A stretch of DNA of 64,000 bases from Magnetospirillum sp. XM-1 (GTDB taxonomy: Bacteria; Pseudomonadota; Alphaproteobacteria; Rhodospirillales; Magnetospirillaceae). Position 1 is the first letter of the stretch. Every line of letters starts with the position of its first letter. Under the pieces are notes generated by a model. That model was not told the origin of the DNA. It searched no databases and saw only the letters and a program-made list of their open reading frames with translations. A program made the translations under genes and the position numbers. Of this stretch, positions 36,807 through 49,430 are shown piece by piece. The DNA lies in the NCBI RefSeq assembly GCF_001511835.1, contig NZ_LN997848.1, positions 372,001 through 436,000 of the forward strand, given 5' to 3'.

Positions 36807-37619
36807 TTACAACAGCCGCCGCGTGATGAAGTCGATGATCCGCTTGCCGGCGCCGTGCTCCCACAGGTCGTTGTGATGGGCCTCGGGCAGGAACAGGCCT
36901 TCCTTGACGGTATCGGCGGCGTTGAGCACCGCGTGGCCCATGGTGACCGGCACCAGGCCGTCCTTGTCACCGTGAACCACCAGGAGCGGCACCCGCAGGC
37001 TGGGCGCCTTGATCAGGTTGTCGTAGCGGTCGCGCGTCAGCAACTGGGCGAGCGGCGGCAGCACATAGGCGGGCGCCAGGTCGGCCAGCGAGGTGAACGG
37101 GCTTTCCAGCACCACCATCATCACCTCGTGGCGGATGGCCATTTCCATGGCTATCCCCGAGCCCAGCGATTCGCCGTAGAGCACCAGGCGGCGCGAAGCC
37201 AAGCCCTGGCCGGTCAGCCAACGGACCACCGCCTCGGCGTCGGCGTAGAGGCCTTTCTCGCTGGGGCGGCCGCCATTGCCGCCAAAGCCCCGATAGCCGG
37301 CCATCAGCACGCCGAACCCGGCGTCGAGGAAGGCGCGGGCCTTATGGGCGCGGTCGGCCTGGGCGCCGGAATTGCCGTGAAAGAACACGATGGTCGGCCG
37401 GTTGGCGCCCTTGGGCGGCGCATACCAGCTGGTGGCGATCCAGCCGTCGGCCGACTTGATGGGCACCGGCACCATTTCGGGCAGGCCCGCCTCGTCCGGC
37501 CGCACGCGGGTGGAATCGGGGTGATAGATCATGCCGCGCTGGGTCAGGGCGACGAAACCGACCAGAAGCAGGTACACCCCGCCCAGGCCCAGCACCGTCT
37601 TGGCCATGATCATCAGCAC
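36807..37619 (-). CDS. membrane-anchored alpha/beta hydrolase (ABHD13/BEM46-like)
   Basis: Residues 8-30 are a membrane anchor (AKTVLGLGGVYLLLVGFVAL). The hydrolase part has HGNSGAQADR, nucleophile GESLGSG, acid Asp in HGDKDGLVP and His in EAHHNDLW, matching BEM46/ABHD13-type proteins. GTG at 37619 is chosen since GGAAAGGA lies 8 bp before it; ATG codons follow 2 and 4 codons later. Substrate is unknown. It lies between accA and acs, both on the same strand, but with a terminator upstream. Confidence 0.85.
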   Translation of the reverse strand: MLMIMAKTVLGLGGVYLLLVGFVALTQRGMIYHPDSTRVRPDEAGLPEMVPVPIKSADGWIATSWYAPPKGANRPTIVFFHGNSGAQADRAHKARAFLDAGFGVLMAGYRGFGGNGGRPSEKGLYADAEAVVRWLTGQGLASRRLVLYGESLGSGIAMEMAIRHEVMMVVLESPFTSLADLAPAYVLPPLAQLLTRDRYDNLIKAPSLRVPLLVVHGDKDGLVPVTMGHAVLNAADTVKEGLFLPEAHHNDLWEHGAGKRIIDFITRRLL

Positions 37620-37643
37620 GGAAACGATCCTTTCCAAAAGGGT

Positions 37644-37671
37644 GGGGCCCGCGAATTGCTCCGCGGGCCCC
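37644..37671 (-). terminator. terminator of acs
   Basis: GGGGCCCGCG (37644-37653) and CGCGGGCCCC (37662-37671) form a perfect 10-bp stem. In the minus direction a CACCCTTTT tail follows. It lies just past the acs stop. Confidence 0.75.
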
Positions 37672-37695
37672 GGTCTTCCCACTTGGCTGGGAGTC

Positions 37696-39633
<1,938 letters not shown>

Positions 39634-39787
39634 CTTGGGGGTGTCTCCCTTTTCTGATTGACCCGCGTCCATTTTTTGGTTGGCGCGGGATGTTTCCCCG
39701 GTAAAGCAGGCAACGATTATGTTCGACTCGCCATGGCGACACAAGCCCGCTCAAAGGGGTAGGTGCCATGCCTGCGCCGAATTGCAA

Positions 39788-40117
39788 TTAAGCCTTTCGC
39801 ACCACGTCGCCGTCCCGAACCTCGACGGGAAACGGCTGGAGCGAGCGCCCCTGGCAGGGGCCGCGGGTGCAGGCCCCGCTCTCGATGTCGAACAGGGCGA
39901 AATGATTGGCGCACAGGATGGAGGTCTGGAACAGGTCCAGGAACTTGTCGTCCTCCAGGTTGAGCGGCGCCCCCACATGTGGGCAGGAATTGACGTAGCC
40001 GAACACCTGCCCGTCCTTCCTGACCACGAAGACCCGGCGCGCCTCCCCGTCCACCATGGCGCGGAACTCCCGCGCCCCGGGGTCGGGGATGGCGTCCAGG
40101 GGGCAGAGAACGGTCAC
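39788..40117 (-). CDS. Rieske-type [2Fe-2S] ferredoxin
   Basis: The 109-aa protein consists of one Rieske domain with CPH (Cys45, His47 region) and CANH as the two Cys-x-His pairs, and KDGQVFGYVNSCPHVGAPL. It lacks a signal peptide and membrane anchor, so it is a soluble cytoplasmic carrier, as in oxygenase systems or sensors. GTG at 40117 overlaps the stop of the EVE gene. No oxygenase gene is adjacent, so its partner is unknown. Confidence 0.85.
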   Translation of the reverse strand: MTVLCPLDAIPDPGAREFRAMVDGEARRVFVVRKDGQVFGYVNSCPHVGAPLNLEDDKFLDLFQTSILCANHFALFDIESGACTRGPCQGRSLQPFPVEVRDGDVVRKA

Positions 40118-40527
40118 GCCTTTACCCCGCCCAGGCCGCAGAGAATGCCCCAGGAGGTTTCGTCCACCGGCGTCACCGACAGCCGGCTCTGGCGCACCAG
40201 GGCCAGGTCGGCCAGACGGGGGTCGGCCTTGATCTCGGCCAGGGTCACCGGCCGGACCAGGGGCGTCACCGCCTTCAAATCGGGGCACATCCAGCGGGGA
40301 TCCTCGGCGGTGGGGTCGGGATAGGCTTCGCGCGCCACCTCGACGATGCCGACGATGCGCTTCTCGTCCACCGAGTGGTAGAAGAACGCCCGGTCGCCCA
40401 GCTTCATGGCCTTCAGGTTGTTGCAGGCCTGGAAGTTGCGCACTCCGGTCCAGGCGGTCACGCCGTCGCGCACCTGATCGTCCCACGACCAGGCGCCGGG
40501 CTCGGACTTGACCAGCCAGAAGGCCAT
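40114..40527 (-). CDS. EVE-domain protein (THYN1-like)
   Basis: The 137-aa protein matches the EVE fold, related to PUA/YTH domains that bind modified bases: MAFWLVKSEPGAWSW at the start, WTGVRNFQACNNLKAMKLGD and FFYHSVDEKRIVGIVEV. In other bacteria EVE proteins occur with restriction systems, but this stand-alone form is the conserved housekeeping type. It shares a 1-bp stop/start overlap with the YciI-like gene and GTGA with the Rieske gene; the trio is conserved in many alphaproteobacteria as far as I recall. Confidence 0.88.
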   Translation of the reverse strand: MAFWLVKSEPGAWSWDDQVRDGVTAWTGVRNFQACNNLKAMKLGDRAFFYHSVDEKRIVGIVEVAREAYPDPTAEDPRWMCPDLKAVTPLVRPVTLAEIKADPRLADLALVRQSRLSVTPVDETSWGILCGLGGVKA

Positions 40528-40802
40528 CAGGGCAGGACCTTCTTGTAGCGGTTGACGATGACGCTCTCGAACAGGCCGGCCTTGGCATAAGGGTCATTGG
40601 CCAGGAAGGCGTCCAGCTCGGCGCGGTCGTCGAAGTCGATGACGAAGGCGCTGCCGATCATGGCCTGGCCGTCGTCGGACAGCAGCGGGCCGCCGACCAC
40701 GATCTTGTCGAGAAAGCCCTTCACGTATTCCAGATGGGCGGGACGGTTGTCGAGGCGGGTCTGAAGATGACCGGGCTTGTCCTTACACTGGACCATGAAC
40801 AT
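40527..40802 (-). CDS. YciI-like protein
   Basis: The 91-aa ferredoxin-like alpha/beta protein has the YciI family pattern: MVQCKDKPG, RLDNRPAHLEYVKGFLDKIVVGGPLLSDDG and FLANDPYAKAGLFESVIVNRYKKV. The conserved His/Asp pair is seen in RPAHLEY and NDPYAKAG. ATG at 40802 follows GGAG; ATG two codons later is possible. The activity of the family is unclear. It is the first gene of the YciI-EVE-Rieske operon. Confidence 0.88.
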   Translation of the reverse strand: MFMVQCKDKPGHLQTRLDNRPAHLEYVKGFLDKIVVGGPLLSDDGQAMIGSAFVIDFDDRAELDAFLANDPYAKAGLFESVIVNRYKKVLP

Positions 40803-40860
40803 ACTCTGGCACTCCGGATTCGGATAGAAAGCCGCCAGGGTAACGGAAAAAAGGTCGATC

Positions 40861-41466
40861 ATGGAAGCCCACGAGACGCACGAGACCATCCACGAGGTGG
40901 CGCACCACGAGCATCATGCGGAACACGCCCACAAGGAGGGCAAGACCAGCCGCAACAAGAAGATCGCGGTGCTGATCAGCGTTCTCGCCGCCCTGCTGGC
41001 CATCATCGAGGCCAGCGGCAAGAGCGCCCAGAACACCTCGCTGGCCGCCAATATCCACGCCAACGACCTGTGGGCCTTCTACCAGGCCAAGCACATCCGC
41101 TCGACCATGCTGCGGACTTCGGCGGACATGCTGGAACTGGCGGCGCCCCCGTCCGAGGCCATCGCCAAGAAGGCCGGCGACTGGCGCGCCACCGCGGCCC
41201 GCTACGATTCCGAGCCGGAGACCGGCGAGGGCCGCAAGGAGCTGGCCGCCAAGGCCAAGGCCGAGGAAGCCAAGCGCGACAAGGCCCTGTCGGCCTATCA
41301 CATGTTCGAATACGGCGCCGCCGCCCTGCAGATCGCCATCGTCCTGGCCTCGGCCTCGGTGGTGACCGGCATGCTGGCCCTGTCCTTCGTGGCGGGCGGC
41401 CTGGGCGCGGTGGGTATCGCCTTCGGATTGTTGGGCTGGCTGGCGCCGACCCTGATTCATCTGTAG
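40861..41466 (+). CDS. DUF4337 membrane protein with His-rich N-terminus
   Basis: Residues 1-25 contain a dense run of His and Glu (HEVAHHEHHAEHAHKEG), which could bind metal. A membrane helix follows (about 35-52, IAVLISVLAALLAIIEA), then a helical domain with NIHANDLWAFYQAKHIRSTMLRTSADML, and two C-terminal membrane helices (about 155-200). This is the layout of DUF4337. The function is unknown. It diverges from the YciI operon and seems to be a single gene. Confidence 0.82.
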   Translation: MEAHETHETIHEVAHHEHHAEHAHKEGKTSRNKKIAVLISVLAALLAIIEASGKSAQNTSLAANIHANDLWAFYQAKHIRSTMLRTSADMLELAAPPSEAIAKKAGDWRATAARYDSEPETGEGRKELAAKAKAEEAKRDKALSAYHMFEYGAAALQIAIVLASASVVTGMLALSFVAGGLGAVGIAFGLLGWLAPTLIHL

Positions 41467-41569
41467 CCGGGGCAAAGCCGCCCGGGATACGACCATCATC
41501 CGGCTTTTCCCCCAGGCCCACCTCGGGTAGAGTCCCGGCGGGGTTCGGATATCGGCCGGGAGGGGTCAG

Positions 41570-41980
41570 ATGTCAATCGCCTGGGACGAGGCGCTGGCGG
41601 TCGGCGATCCGAGCATCGATGCCGACCACCGGCGGATGATCGTGCTGATCGCCGAGCTCGAGGCAGCGGCGGGCGGAGAGATCGACTGCGCCGCAATCGG
41701 CCGGACCTTGCGGGACCTGGCCGCCCTGTGCCGCGAGCACTTCGCCCGCGAGGAGGCCTTGCAGCAGGCCGTCGGCTTTCCCGAAACCGAGGCCCATCGC
41801 ACCGCCCACGACATGCTGCTGAAGCGCCTCGATTCCGTGCTGGCCCATTATTCCGAGGGCGGCGACGAGGTGCGGACCGGCATCGTGCGCACCCTGGGCG
41901 ATTCGCTGGCCACCTGGCTGGTCAGCCACATCGTCAACAACGACATGGAATTCAAGCCCTACGTGGCGACGGCCGGCTAA
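41570..41980 (+). CDS. bacteriohemerythrin
   Basis: The 136-aa single-domain protein has all seven di-iron ligands: His20 (DADHRRM), His57 and Glu61 (REHFAREE), His76 and His80 (EAHRTAHDML), and His120 and Asp125 (SHIVNND). It binds oxygen reversibly and may buffer, deliver or sense it; such proteins are abundant in microaerobic spirilla. The start follows GGGAGGGGTCAG. The stop codon overlaps that of nth on the other strand by 3-4 bp. Confidence 0.93.
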   Translation: MSIAWDEALAVGDPSIDADHRRMIVLIAELEAAAGGEIDCAAIGRTLRDLAALCREHFAREEALQQAVGFPETEAHRTAHDMLLKRLDSVLAHYSEGGDEVRTGIVRTLGDSLATWLVSHIVNNDMEFKPYVATAG

Positions 41981-42612
41981 AGGGCGTCCTTGCCCTCGAA
42001 GGCACACAGATCGCGCACCACGCAGGACGGGCAGTCGGGCTTCCTGGCCTTGCAGACGTAGCGGCCGTGCAGGATCAGCCAGTGGTGGGCATGCTGCAGC
42101 CACTTGGCCGGCGTCGCCTTCATCAATCCCTGCTCCACCGCCTCGACCGTCTTACCCGGCGCCAGACCGGTGCGGTTGGCGACGCGGAAGCAATGGGTGT
42201 CCACCGCGATGGTGGGCTCATTGAAGGCGATGTTGAGCACCACGTTGGCGGTCTTGCGCCCCACGCCGGGCAGCGCCTCCAGCGCCTCGCGGTCATGGGG
42301 AACCCGGCCGCCATGCAGGTTCAGCAGCCGGCGCGACAGTTCGATGACGTTCTTCGCCTTGGTCTTGTAGAGGCCGATGGTGCGGATGGCTTCGGCCAGC
42401 CCTTCCTCGCCCAGTGCCACCATGGCCTGGGGGGTATTCACCTTGGCGAACAGCGGCCGCGTCGCCTTGTTGACGCCCGCGTCGGTGGCCTGGGCGGACA
42501 GCACCACCGCCACCAGCAGGGTGTAGGGATCGGAATATTCCAGATCGCTCTTGGGATCGGGATTGCGCTCGGCCAAAAGGGCGTAGAAGCGGTCGGCCTG
42601 CTTGGGCGTCAT
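41977..42612 (-). CDS. nth: endonuclease III
   Basis: A DNA glycosylase/AP lyase for oxidised pyrimidines. The 211-aa protein has the helix-hairpin-helix LPGVGRKTANVVL with catalytic Lys120, the catalytic Asp138 in IAVDTH, and the [4Fe-4S] ligands Cys187-x6-Cys194-x2-Cys197-x5-Cys203. ATG overlaps the hisN stop (ATGA at 42609-42612), so the two genes are one transcript. Confidence 0.96.
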   Translation of the reverse strand: MTPKQADRFYALLAERNPDPKSDLEYSDPYTLLVAVVLSAQATDAGVNKATRPLFAKVNTPQAMVALGEEGLAEAIRTIGLYKTKAKNVIELSRRLLNLHGGRVPHDREALEALPGVGRKTANVVLNIAFNEPTIAVDTHCFRVANRTGLAPGKTVEAVEQGLMKATPAKWLQHAHHWLILHGRYVCKARKPDCPSCVVRDLCAFEGKDAL

Positions 42613-43385
42613 TGGTTGAGAACCCGCAGCGCCTCGGCGTGCAGCCGCTTGTCGCCGGCGGCGCAGACCTTGCCGTCGGAATGAATGGTGAGCGGCTTAC
42701 CCGACCAGTCGGTCATAATTCCACCCGCTCCCTCGATCACCGGCACCAGGGCGGAGAAGTCGTAGGGCTTGAGCCCCGCCTCCACCACGAGATCGCAGAA
42801 GCCCGACGACAGCAGGGCATAGGCGTAGCAGTCGCAGCCGTAACGGGGCCGCTTGCACGAAGCCGCGATGCGGTCCCAGGCCGGGCGGGTCTTCTCGCAG
42901 AACAGTTCCGGCGCGGTGGTGAAGGCGTAAGCGTGGGCCAGATCGGGACAGGCGCGCACCCGCGCCGGCCGGCCGTTCAAGGTGGTGGGGCGGCCCGCAG
43001 CGCCCAGCCAGCGCTCGTCGGTGAAGGCCTGGTCGATCACGCCCAGGATCGGCGTTCCATTCCGGGCCAGGCTGATCAGGGTACCAAAGCTGGGCTTGCC
43101 GGTGATGAAGGCCGCCGTGCCGTCGATGGGGTCCAGCACCCAGACGTATTCGGCGTCGCAATTCTCCCGCCCGTGCTCCTCGCCCAGGATGCCGTGGGCG
43201 GGCGCCTCGGCGGCCAGGATGGCGCGCATGGCGGCCTCCACCTCGCGGTCGGCGATGGTCACCGGGCTGGCATCGGCCTTGTCGTCCACCGCGACGGGGG
43301 TGCGGAAGTACTTGGCTACCACCGGGCGGGCGGCGTCGGCCAGTTTCTCGGCCAGGGCGATGAATTCGGGGGCGCAGGCGGTCAT
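42609..43385 (-). CDS. hisN: inositol-monophosphatase-family histidinol-phosphatase
   Basis: The 258-aa protein has the metal-binding motifs of the family: GEEHG, WVLDPIDGTAAFITG and LKPYDFSALVPVIEGAGG. It resembles the IMPase-type histidinol-phosphate phosphatase of actinobacteria and alphaproteobacteria; inositol or other sugar phosphates are alternative substrates. ATG at 43385 matches the start of homology; a long upstream extension of the frame is spurious. It is coupled to nth and diverges from kdsB. Confidence 0.85.
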   Translation of the reverse strand: MTACAPEFIALAEKLADAARPVVAKYFRTPVAVDDKADASPVTIADREVEAAMRAILAAEAPAHGILGEEHGRENCDAEYVWVLDPIDGTAAFITGKPSFGTLISLARNGTPILGVIDQAFTDERWLGAAGRPTTLNGRPARVRACPDLAHAYAFTTAPELFCEKTRPAWDRIAASCKRPRYGCDCYAYALLSSGFCDLVVEAGLKPYDFSALVPVIEGAGGIMTDWSGKPLTIHSDGKVCAAGDKRLHAEALRVLNQ

Positions 43386-43482
43386 GGTCTCTTTTTTCCG
43401 TCCCGTTGAAGCCGCCCGAGTGTGGCGCGAAACGGCCGTTGTGGATAGGGTGTAGGCGCAATCTTCCTTATGGAACCCCGCC

Positions 43483-44223
43483 ATGGCCGCGCTGAACCCC
43501 ATCATCGTCATTCCCGCCCGCATGCACGCCACCCGCCTGCCCGGCAAGCCGCTGGCCGACATCCATGGCCTGCCGATGATCGTCCAGGTGTGGCGGCGCT
43601 CCATGGAGGCGGGGCTGGGGCCGGTGGTGGTGGCCTGCGCCGAGAAGGAGATTCTCGATGCGGTCGAGGCCCATGGCGGCAAGGCGGTGCTGACCGACCC
43701 CGACCACCCGTCCGGCTCGGACCGGGTGTGGGAGGCGGTGCGCAAGGTGGACCCGGCGGGCAAGTACGACGCGGTGGTCAACGTCCAGGGCGACCTGCCC
43801 ACCCTGGATCCGGCGGTGGTGCGCGACGTCTTCGCCCCCCTGGCCGAGCCGGGTGTCGACCTTTCCACCCTGATCGCCGAGATTACGGTGGAGGAGGAGC
43901 GGACCAACCCCAACGTGGTCAAGGCGGTGGTGGGCCTGGAGCCGGGCCAGAGGGTCGGCCGGGCGCTGTATTTCAGCCGCGCCACCGTGCCGGCCAACGA
44001 GGGTCCGCACTACCATCATATCGGGCTCTACGCCTATCGCCGGGCGGCGCTGGAGCGTTTCGTCAGCCTGCCCCAGGGCGTGTTGGAGCGGCGCGAGAAG
44101 CTGGAGCAGCTGCGCGCCCTGGAAAACGGCATGCGCATCGACTGCGCCTTGGTTGACACGGTTCCGCTGGGTGTCGATACTCCCGCCGACCTGGAACGGG
44201 CGCGCGCCCTCCTGAAAGCCTGA
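43483..44223 (+). CDS. kdsB: 3-deoxy-manno-octulosonate cytidylyltransferase
   Basis: Makes CMP-KDO for the lipopolysaccharide core. The 246-aa protein has [51 protein letters not shown] and [14 protein letters not shown], all typical of KdsB. The start is ATG 43483, 8-10 bp behind a weak GGAA. It is followed 8 bp later by the prephenate dehydratase gene, a kdsB-pheA order common in Rhodospirillales. Confidence 0.95.
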   Translation: MAALNPIIVIPARMHATRLPGKPLADIHGLPMIVQVWRRSMEAGLGPVVVACAEKEILDAVEAHGGKAVLTDPDHPSGSDRVWEAVRKVDPAGKYDAVVNVQGDLPTLDPAVVRDVFAPLAEPGVDLSTLIAEITVEEERTNPNVVKAVVGLEPGQRVGRALYFSRATVPANEGPHYHHIGLYAYRRAALERFVSLPQGVLERREKLEQLRALENGMRIDCALVDTVPLGVDTPADLERARALLKA

Positions 44224-44231
44224 AGCCCGCC

Positions 44232-45101
44232 ATGACCGACGCTCCGCATCCCGAAACCGCCATCGCCTTCCAGGGCGAGCCCGGCGCCTATTCGCATCTG
44301 GCCTGCCGCAACGCCTATCCCGGCATGCAGCCGCTGCCTTGCGCCACCTTCGAGGACACCTTCGCCGCCGTGCGCGAGGGCCGCGCCCGCTACGCCATGA
44401 TCCCCATCGAGAACTCGGTGGCGGGCCGCGTGGCCGACGTGCATCACCTGATGCCCTATGCCGGCCTGCACATCATCGCCGAGCATTTCGAGCGCATCAG
44501 CCACCACCTGCTGGCGGTCAAGGGCGCCACGCTCGAGACCATCAAGTCGGTCAAAAGCCATGTCCACGCCCTGGGCCAGTGCCGCAACCTGATCGGCCAG
44601 ATGGGGCTTAAGGTGATTGTCGGCTCCGACACCGCCGGCGCCGCCGCCGAGGTGGCCCAGAAGGGCGACCCGACGCTGGCCGCCATCGCCTCGGAACTGG
44701 CGGCCGAGGCCTATGGCCTGGTGTCGCTCAAGGCGGGGATCGAGGACGCCGAGCACAACACCACCCGCTTCGTGGTGCTGGCGCGCGAGGCGCTCGAGCC
44801 CAACCCCAACCTGCCTTGCGTCACCACCTTCGTCTTCAGGGTGCGCAACCGTCCGGCAGCGCTGTACAAGGCCATGGGCGGCTTCGCCACCAACGGCATC
44901 AACATGACCCGGCTGGAAAGCTACATGGTGGGCGGCGAGTTTGCCGCCACCCAGTTCTTCGCCGACGTGGAGGGCCACCCCACCCAGCGCAACCTGCGCC
45001 TGGCCCTGGAGGAGCTGGACTTCTTCAGCCACGAGGTCCGCATCCTGGGCGTCTATCCCCGGCATCCCTTCCGCATGAAGGCCGCCGCCGGGGCGGAGTA
45101 G
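44232..45101 (+). CDS. pheA: prephenate dehydratase
   Basis: Converts prephenate to phenylpyruvate in phenylalanine synthesis. Residues 9-190 are the dehydratase domain (AFQGEPGAYSHLAC at the start, IPIENSVAGRV, and NTTRFVVLAR at the active site). An ACT domain follows (about 200-280, TTFVFRVRNRPAALYKAMGGF and LESYMVGG) for allosteric control by phenylalanine. There is no chorismate mutase domain, so this is the monofunctional form. Confidence 0.95.
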   Translation: MTDAPHPETAIAFQGEPGAYSHLACRNAYPGMQPLPCATFEDTFAAVREGRARYAMIPIENSVAGRVADVHHLMPYAGLHIIAEHFERISHHLLAVKGATLETIKSVKSHVHALGQCRNLIGQMGLKVIVGSDTAGAAAEVAQKGDPTLAAIASELAAEAYGLVSLKAGIEDAEHNTTRFVVLAREALEPNPNLPCVTTFVFRVRNRPAALYKAMGGFATNGINMTRLESYMVGGEFAATQFFADVEGHPTQRNLRLALEELDFFSHEVRILGVYPRHPFRMKAAAGAE

Positions 45102-45102
45102 C

Positions 45103-45393
45103 TCACAGCCCGTCCAGGATCACCACCGTACGCCGGGCCGAGGCCCGGCTGATCTTGACGATCTCCTGGTATTCCGGGCTGTCCAGGCACGCCTTGGCCG
45201 TCTCGACGTCGGGAAAGCGCATCAGCACCATGCGGGTGGGCGACCACAGATCGCTCTCGCGGAGCGTCAACTCACCCCCCCGGGCCAGATATTCGCCGCC
45301 CCAGCGCTCGATGTGGGGGCGGGCCTTGGCCTTGTATTCCTCGTAAGCGTCGGGATCGTCCAGCTGGGTGTCGACGATCAGATAGGCGGGCAT
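45103..45393 (-). CDS. DUF1330 family protein
   Basis: The 96-aa dimeric alpha/beta barrel-type protein has the DUF1330 pattern: AYLIVDTQLDDPDAYEEYKAKARP, GGEYLARGGE, RMVLMRFPDVETAKACLDSPEYQEI. ATG at 45393 follows CAGGGGAGAG. Function is unknown. It ends 1 bp after the stop of pheA on the other strand. A hairpin lies 25 bp in front of it, so it is not read together with nirS unless there is readthrough. Confidence 0.88.
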   Translation of the reverse strand: MPAYLIVDTQLDDPDAYEEYKAKARPHIERWGGEYLARGGELTLRESDLWSPTRMVLMRFPDVETAKACLDSPEYQEIVKISRASARRTVVILDGL

Positions 45394-45417
45394 GGTTCTC
45401 TCCCCTGAAACGGCAAA

Positions 45418-45447
45418 GGGCGGCTCCCCCCATTTGGAGAGCCGCCC
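45418..45447 (-). terminator. intrinsic terminator between nirS and the DUF1330 gene
   Basis: GGGCGGCTC (45418-45426) pairs with GAGCCGCCC (45439-45447). In the minus direction the stem is followed by TTTGCCGTTTC. It is the best candidate for the end of the nirS transcript. Confidence 0.65.
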
Positions 45448-45472
45448 CATCCTGTTTCAAGGGACTTTTGGA

Positions 45473-45548
45473 GCGGCGCACCTCAATTATGAGGTGCGCC
45501 GCGACAGCCGCCATTGAGGCGGCGGCCAAGCGCGCTGGAAGCGCGCGC
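45473..45548. repeat. three consecutive perfect hairpins downstream of nirS
   Basis: GCGGCGCACCTCA-ATTA-TGAGGTGCGCCGC (two arms, 45473-45502), GCCGCC-ATTGA-GGCGGC (45507-45523) and AAGCGCGC-TGGAA-GCGCGCTT (45528-45548) lie in a row between the nirS stop and its terminator. None has a T-tract. They could protect the 3' end of the mRNA or be a palindromic repeat element. Confidence 0.6.
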
Positions 45549-45572
45549 TTAGGCCGAGGGACAAACATAAAC

Positions 45573-47297
<1,725 letters not shown>

Positions 47298-47371
47298 TCA
47301 TCGTCACCGGCAATCCCGGCGGGGGAGACCATATTCGCCATGTGGGAATGAATCAAGCAAACGATAAGTAT

Positions 47372-47385
47372 TTGATGAACATCAA
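47372..47385 (-). promoter_or_regulatory. perfect FNR/NNR box, proximal to nirS
   Basis: TTGAT-GAAC-ATCAA is an exact FNR/Dnr consensus, centred at 47378.5, about 100 bp before the nirS ATG. If it acts at -41.5, transcription starts near 47337. It points to activation by an FNR/CRP-family oxygen- or NO-responsive regulator. Confidence 0.85.
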
Positions 47386-47451
47386 ATGACAAACGTCAAT
47401 ATTCAACCAAGTGCTGCGCAAGTAATTTTGTATAATTCCAGTTATTCCATA

Positions 47452-47465
47452 TTGACTAACATCAT
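47452..47465 (-). promoter_or_regulatory. degenerate FNR-like box
   Basis: TTGAC-TAAC-ATCAT matches 8 of the 10 consensus positions. It lies between the proximal and distal boxes. It may be a weak site or chance. Confidence 0.35.
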
Positions 47466-47534
47466 AACGCCACGGCCTGGAATCGACAGAGCCCGGCCAC
47501 GCCCCGGCATAGACGAGTCGATCCGGCATATTTC

Positions 47535-47562
47535 TTGATATTTATCAGTTGATTTCCATCAA
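47535..47562 (-). promoter_or_regulatory. two abutting FNR/NNR boxes, distal
   Basis: TTGAT-ATTT-ATCAG (47535-47548) is joined directly to TTGAT-TTCC-ATCAA (47549-47562). Two adjacent FNR-type sites suggest a second, distal nirS promoter, or competition between two FNR/CRP-family regulators. They lie 256-283 bp before the nirS start. Confidence 0.75.
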
Positions 47563-47635
47563 GCACGGCCGCCTCCCCGGAGCGATCCCGAGGAGGCGCG
47601 TGACGGCGAGAGGCGGCTGGAGAGGCCGCCCGGGC

Positions 47636-49318
47636 TCATCCCTTCCGTATTCCGGCGATGAAGGCTCCCACCTCGCCCATCAGGTCGTCGGTGCGGCGCG
47701 CCACGCCGTCGGCCTGACCCAGCACCAGGGCGGCGGCGTCGCCGGCCTGGGCGGCGGCGGCGGAGACGCGGCCGACGCTGCCCACCACCTCCTCGGTGCC
47801 ACCCACCGCCCGTCCGACGCTGTCGGCGATGCGATGGGTGGCGCTTTGCTGCTCGGCCACCGCCTGGGTGATGGATTCGACCGCCCGGCTGATCTCGCCG
47901 ATGGTGCGCACGATGTCGCCGATGGCCCCCACCGCCTCGTCGGTAGCCGCCTGGACCTGGGCGATCTGCGACGAGATCTCGTCGGTGGCCCTGGCCGTCT
48001 GGTTGGCGAGGTTCTTGACCTCGCCCGCCACGACGGCGAAGCCCTTGCCCGCCTCGCCGGCGCGGGCCGCCTCGATGGTGGCGTTCAAGGCCAGCAGGTT
48101 GGTCTGCTTGGCGATGGTGGTGATCAGTTCCACCACCTGGCCGATGCGCCCGGCGGCGCTGGCCAGCCCGGCGACGTTGGCCGAGGCGCGCTCGGCCTTG
48201 CCCACCGCCTCGGCGGTGGTGGTGGACGAGGCCGCCACCTGCCGCTCGATGGCGGCGATGGAGTGGGACAGGTCCTCGGCCGCCTCGGCCACCTGCCGCA
48301 CGTTGTCCGAGGCGGTGCCGGCGGCGCTTTGGGCCGAGCCGGCCTGCCCCGAGGCCTCGGTGGCCACGCCCGACATGGATTGGGCGGCGCGGCTCATCTC
48401 GGCCGCCGCCTCGGACAGCCGGGTCATGACGGTGGTGACCTTCTCCTCGAACTCGGAGGCGAGCGCCAGGCGGGATTCGCGGCGCTCCACCGAGGCGCGG
48501 GAATCGGCCTGCCGGCGCTCCTCGGCCAATTGCCCCATCTGGCGGCCGTTCTCGGCGAAGACGTCCAGCGTGCGGGCCATGGCGCCGATCTCGTCCTTGC
48601 GCTCGCCGCCCGGCACCATGACCCCGTAATCGCCGGTGGCCATGGTGGCCATGCAGGCCCGCAAGGCCTCCAGCGGCCGGGTCAGCGAGCGGGTCACCCA
48701 AAAGGCCAGCCACAGGCCGAACACCGCGCAGGCCAGGAACGACGCCAGCAGGGAAAAGCCGGCGCTGCGCTGCTCGCTTTCGGCGCGCTCGCGGAAGCGG
48801 GCGGCGTCCTCGGCGGCCAGCGCGATGGCCGAGGCCATCAGGCCCTGGATCACCTCGGCCTGCTTGGCCGCCGCGCCCTTGGTCAGGTCGGCGGCCTCGA
48901 CGCTGCGGCCCTGCTTCATCATCTCGACGATCTCGGCGCGGATCGGCTTCCACGCCGCCAGGGCCTTGCCCAGCTGGTCGAAGACGGCGCGGTCAGCCAG
49001 GAAGCGCTCGCGCGCCGCCTCCAGCTTCTTCACCACGCGGCCTTCCGCCGCGTCGATGGCGGCTTCGGCCTTGGCGATGTCGCTGTCCTCGAAGGCCAGG
49101 GCCAGGTCCTTCATGGCCCGGTGCATGGCGATGATGCCGCCGTCGGCCTCGGACAAGGCCGTCGAGACGGTGAAGGGATGGCGGTACAGCAGCTCGGTAT
49201 GCCCGGAAATGGACCGCAGCTGCAGGCTCGAAAACAGGCCGAGCGCCCCGGTGACGGCGATCATCAGCCCGAACCCGGCGAACAGACGCACGCCGATTCT
49301 CACATCTGCCAGACGCAT
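47636..49318 (-). CDS. methyl-accepting chemotaxis protein (transmembrane)
   Basis: The 560-aa receptor has a membrane helix at about 10-32, a periplasmic four-helix-bundle domain (about 33-190), a second membrane helix (about 195-217), HAMP ([23 protein letters not shown]) and a long signalling hairpin with the tip [20 protein letters not shown]. No C-terminal CheR-binding pentapeptide is seen. ATG at 49318 has GGGGAGGAG in front; upstream in-frame starts are not supported. The signal it detects is unknown. It lies upstream of nirS, on the same strand, 356 bp away. Confidence 0.92.
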   Translation of the reverse strand: MRLADVRIGVRLFAGFGLMIAVTGALGLFSSLQLRSISGHTELLYRHPFTVSTALSEADGGIIAMHRAMKDLALAFEDSDIAKAEAAIDAAEGRVVKKLEAARERFLADRAVFDQLGKALAAWKPIRAEIVEMMKQGRSVEAADLTKGAAAKQAEVIQGLMASAIALAAEDAARFRERAESEQRSAGFSLLASFLACAVFGLWLAFWVTRSLTRPLEALRACMATMATGDYGVMVPGGERKDEIGAMARTLDVFAENGRQMGQLAEERRQADSRASVERRESRLALASEFEEKVTTVMTRLSEAAAEMSRAAQSMSGVATEASGQAGSAQSAAGTASDNVRQVAEAAEDLSHSIAAIERQVAASSTTTAEAVGKAERASANVAGLASAAGRIGQVVELITTIAKQTNLLALNATIEAARAGEAGKGFAVVAGEVKNLANQTARATDEISSQIAQVQAATDEAVGAIGDIVRTIGEISRAVESITQAVAEQQSATHRIADSVGRAVGGTEEVVGSVGRVSAAAAQAGDAAALVLGQADGVARRTDDLMGEVGAFIAGIRKG

Positions 49319-49430
49319 GACTCCTCCCCTGCCCACCCGGACGCGCCGGCGGGCCATGAAGCCTGATTCCCGTTTGTTCTCTTCGGCCGTCCCTGGTTGA
49401 TCCGGGCGGCATCGTTGCATATGTTGTTAC

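Noticed and set aside
47431..47436. Perfect TATAAT on the plus strand in the nirS upstream region as a promoter
   Set aside because: There is no -35 at suitable distance and no gene downstream on that strand, which is antisense to the chemoreceptor gene.
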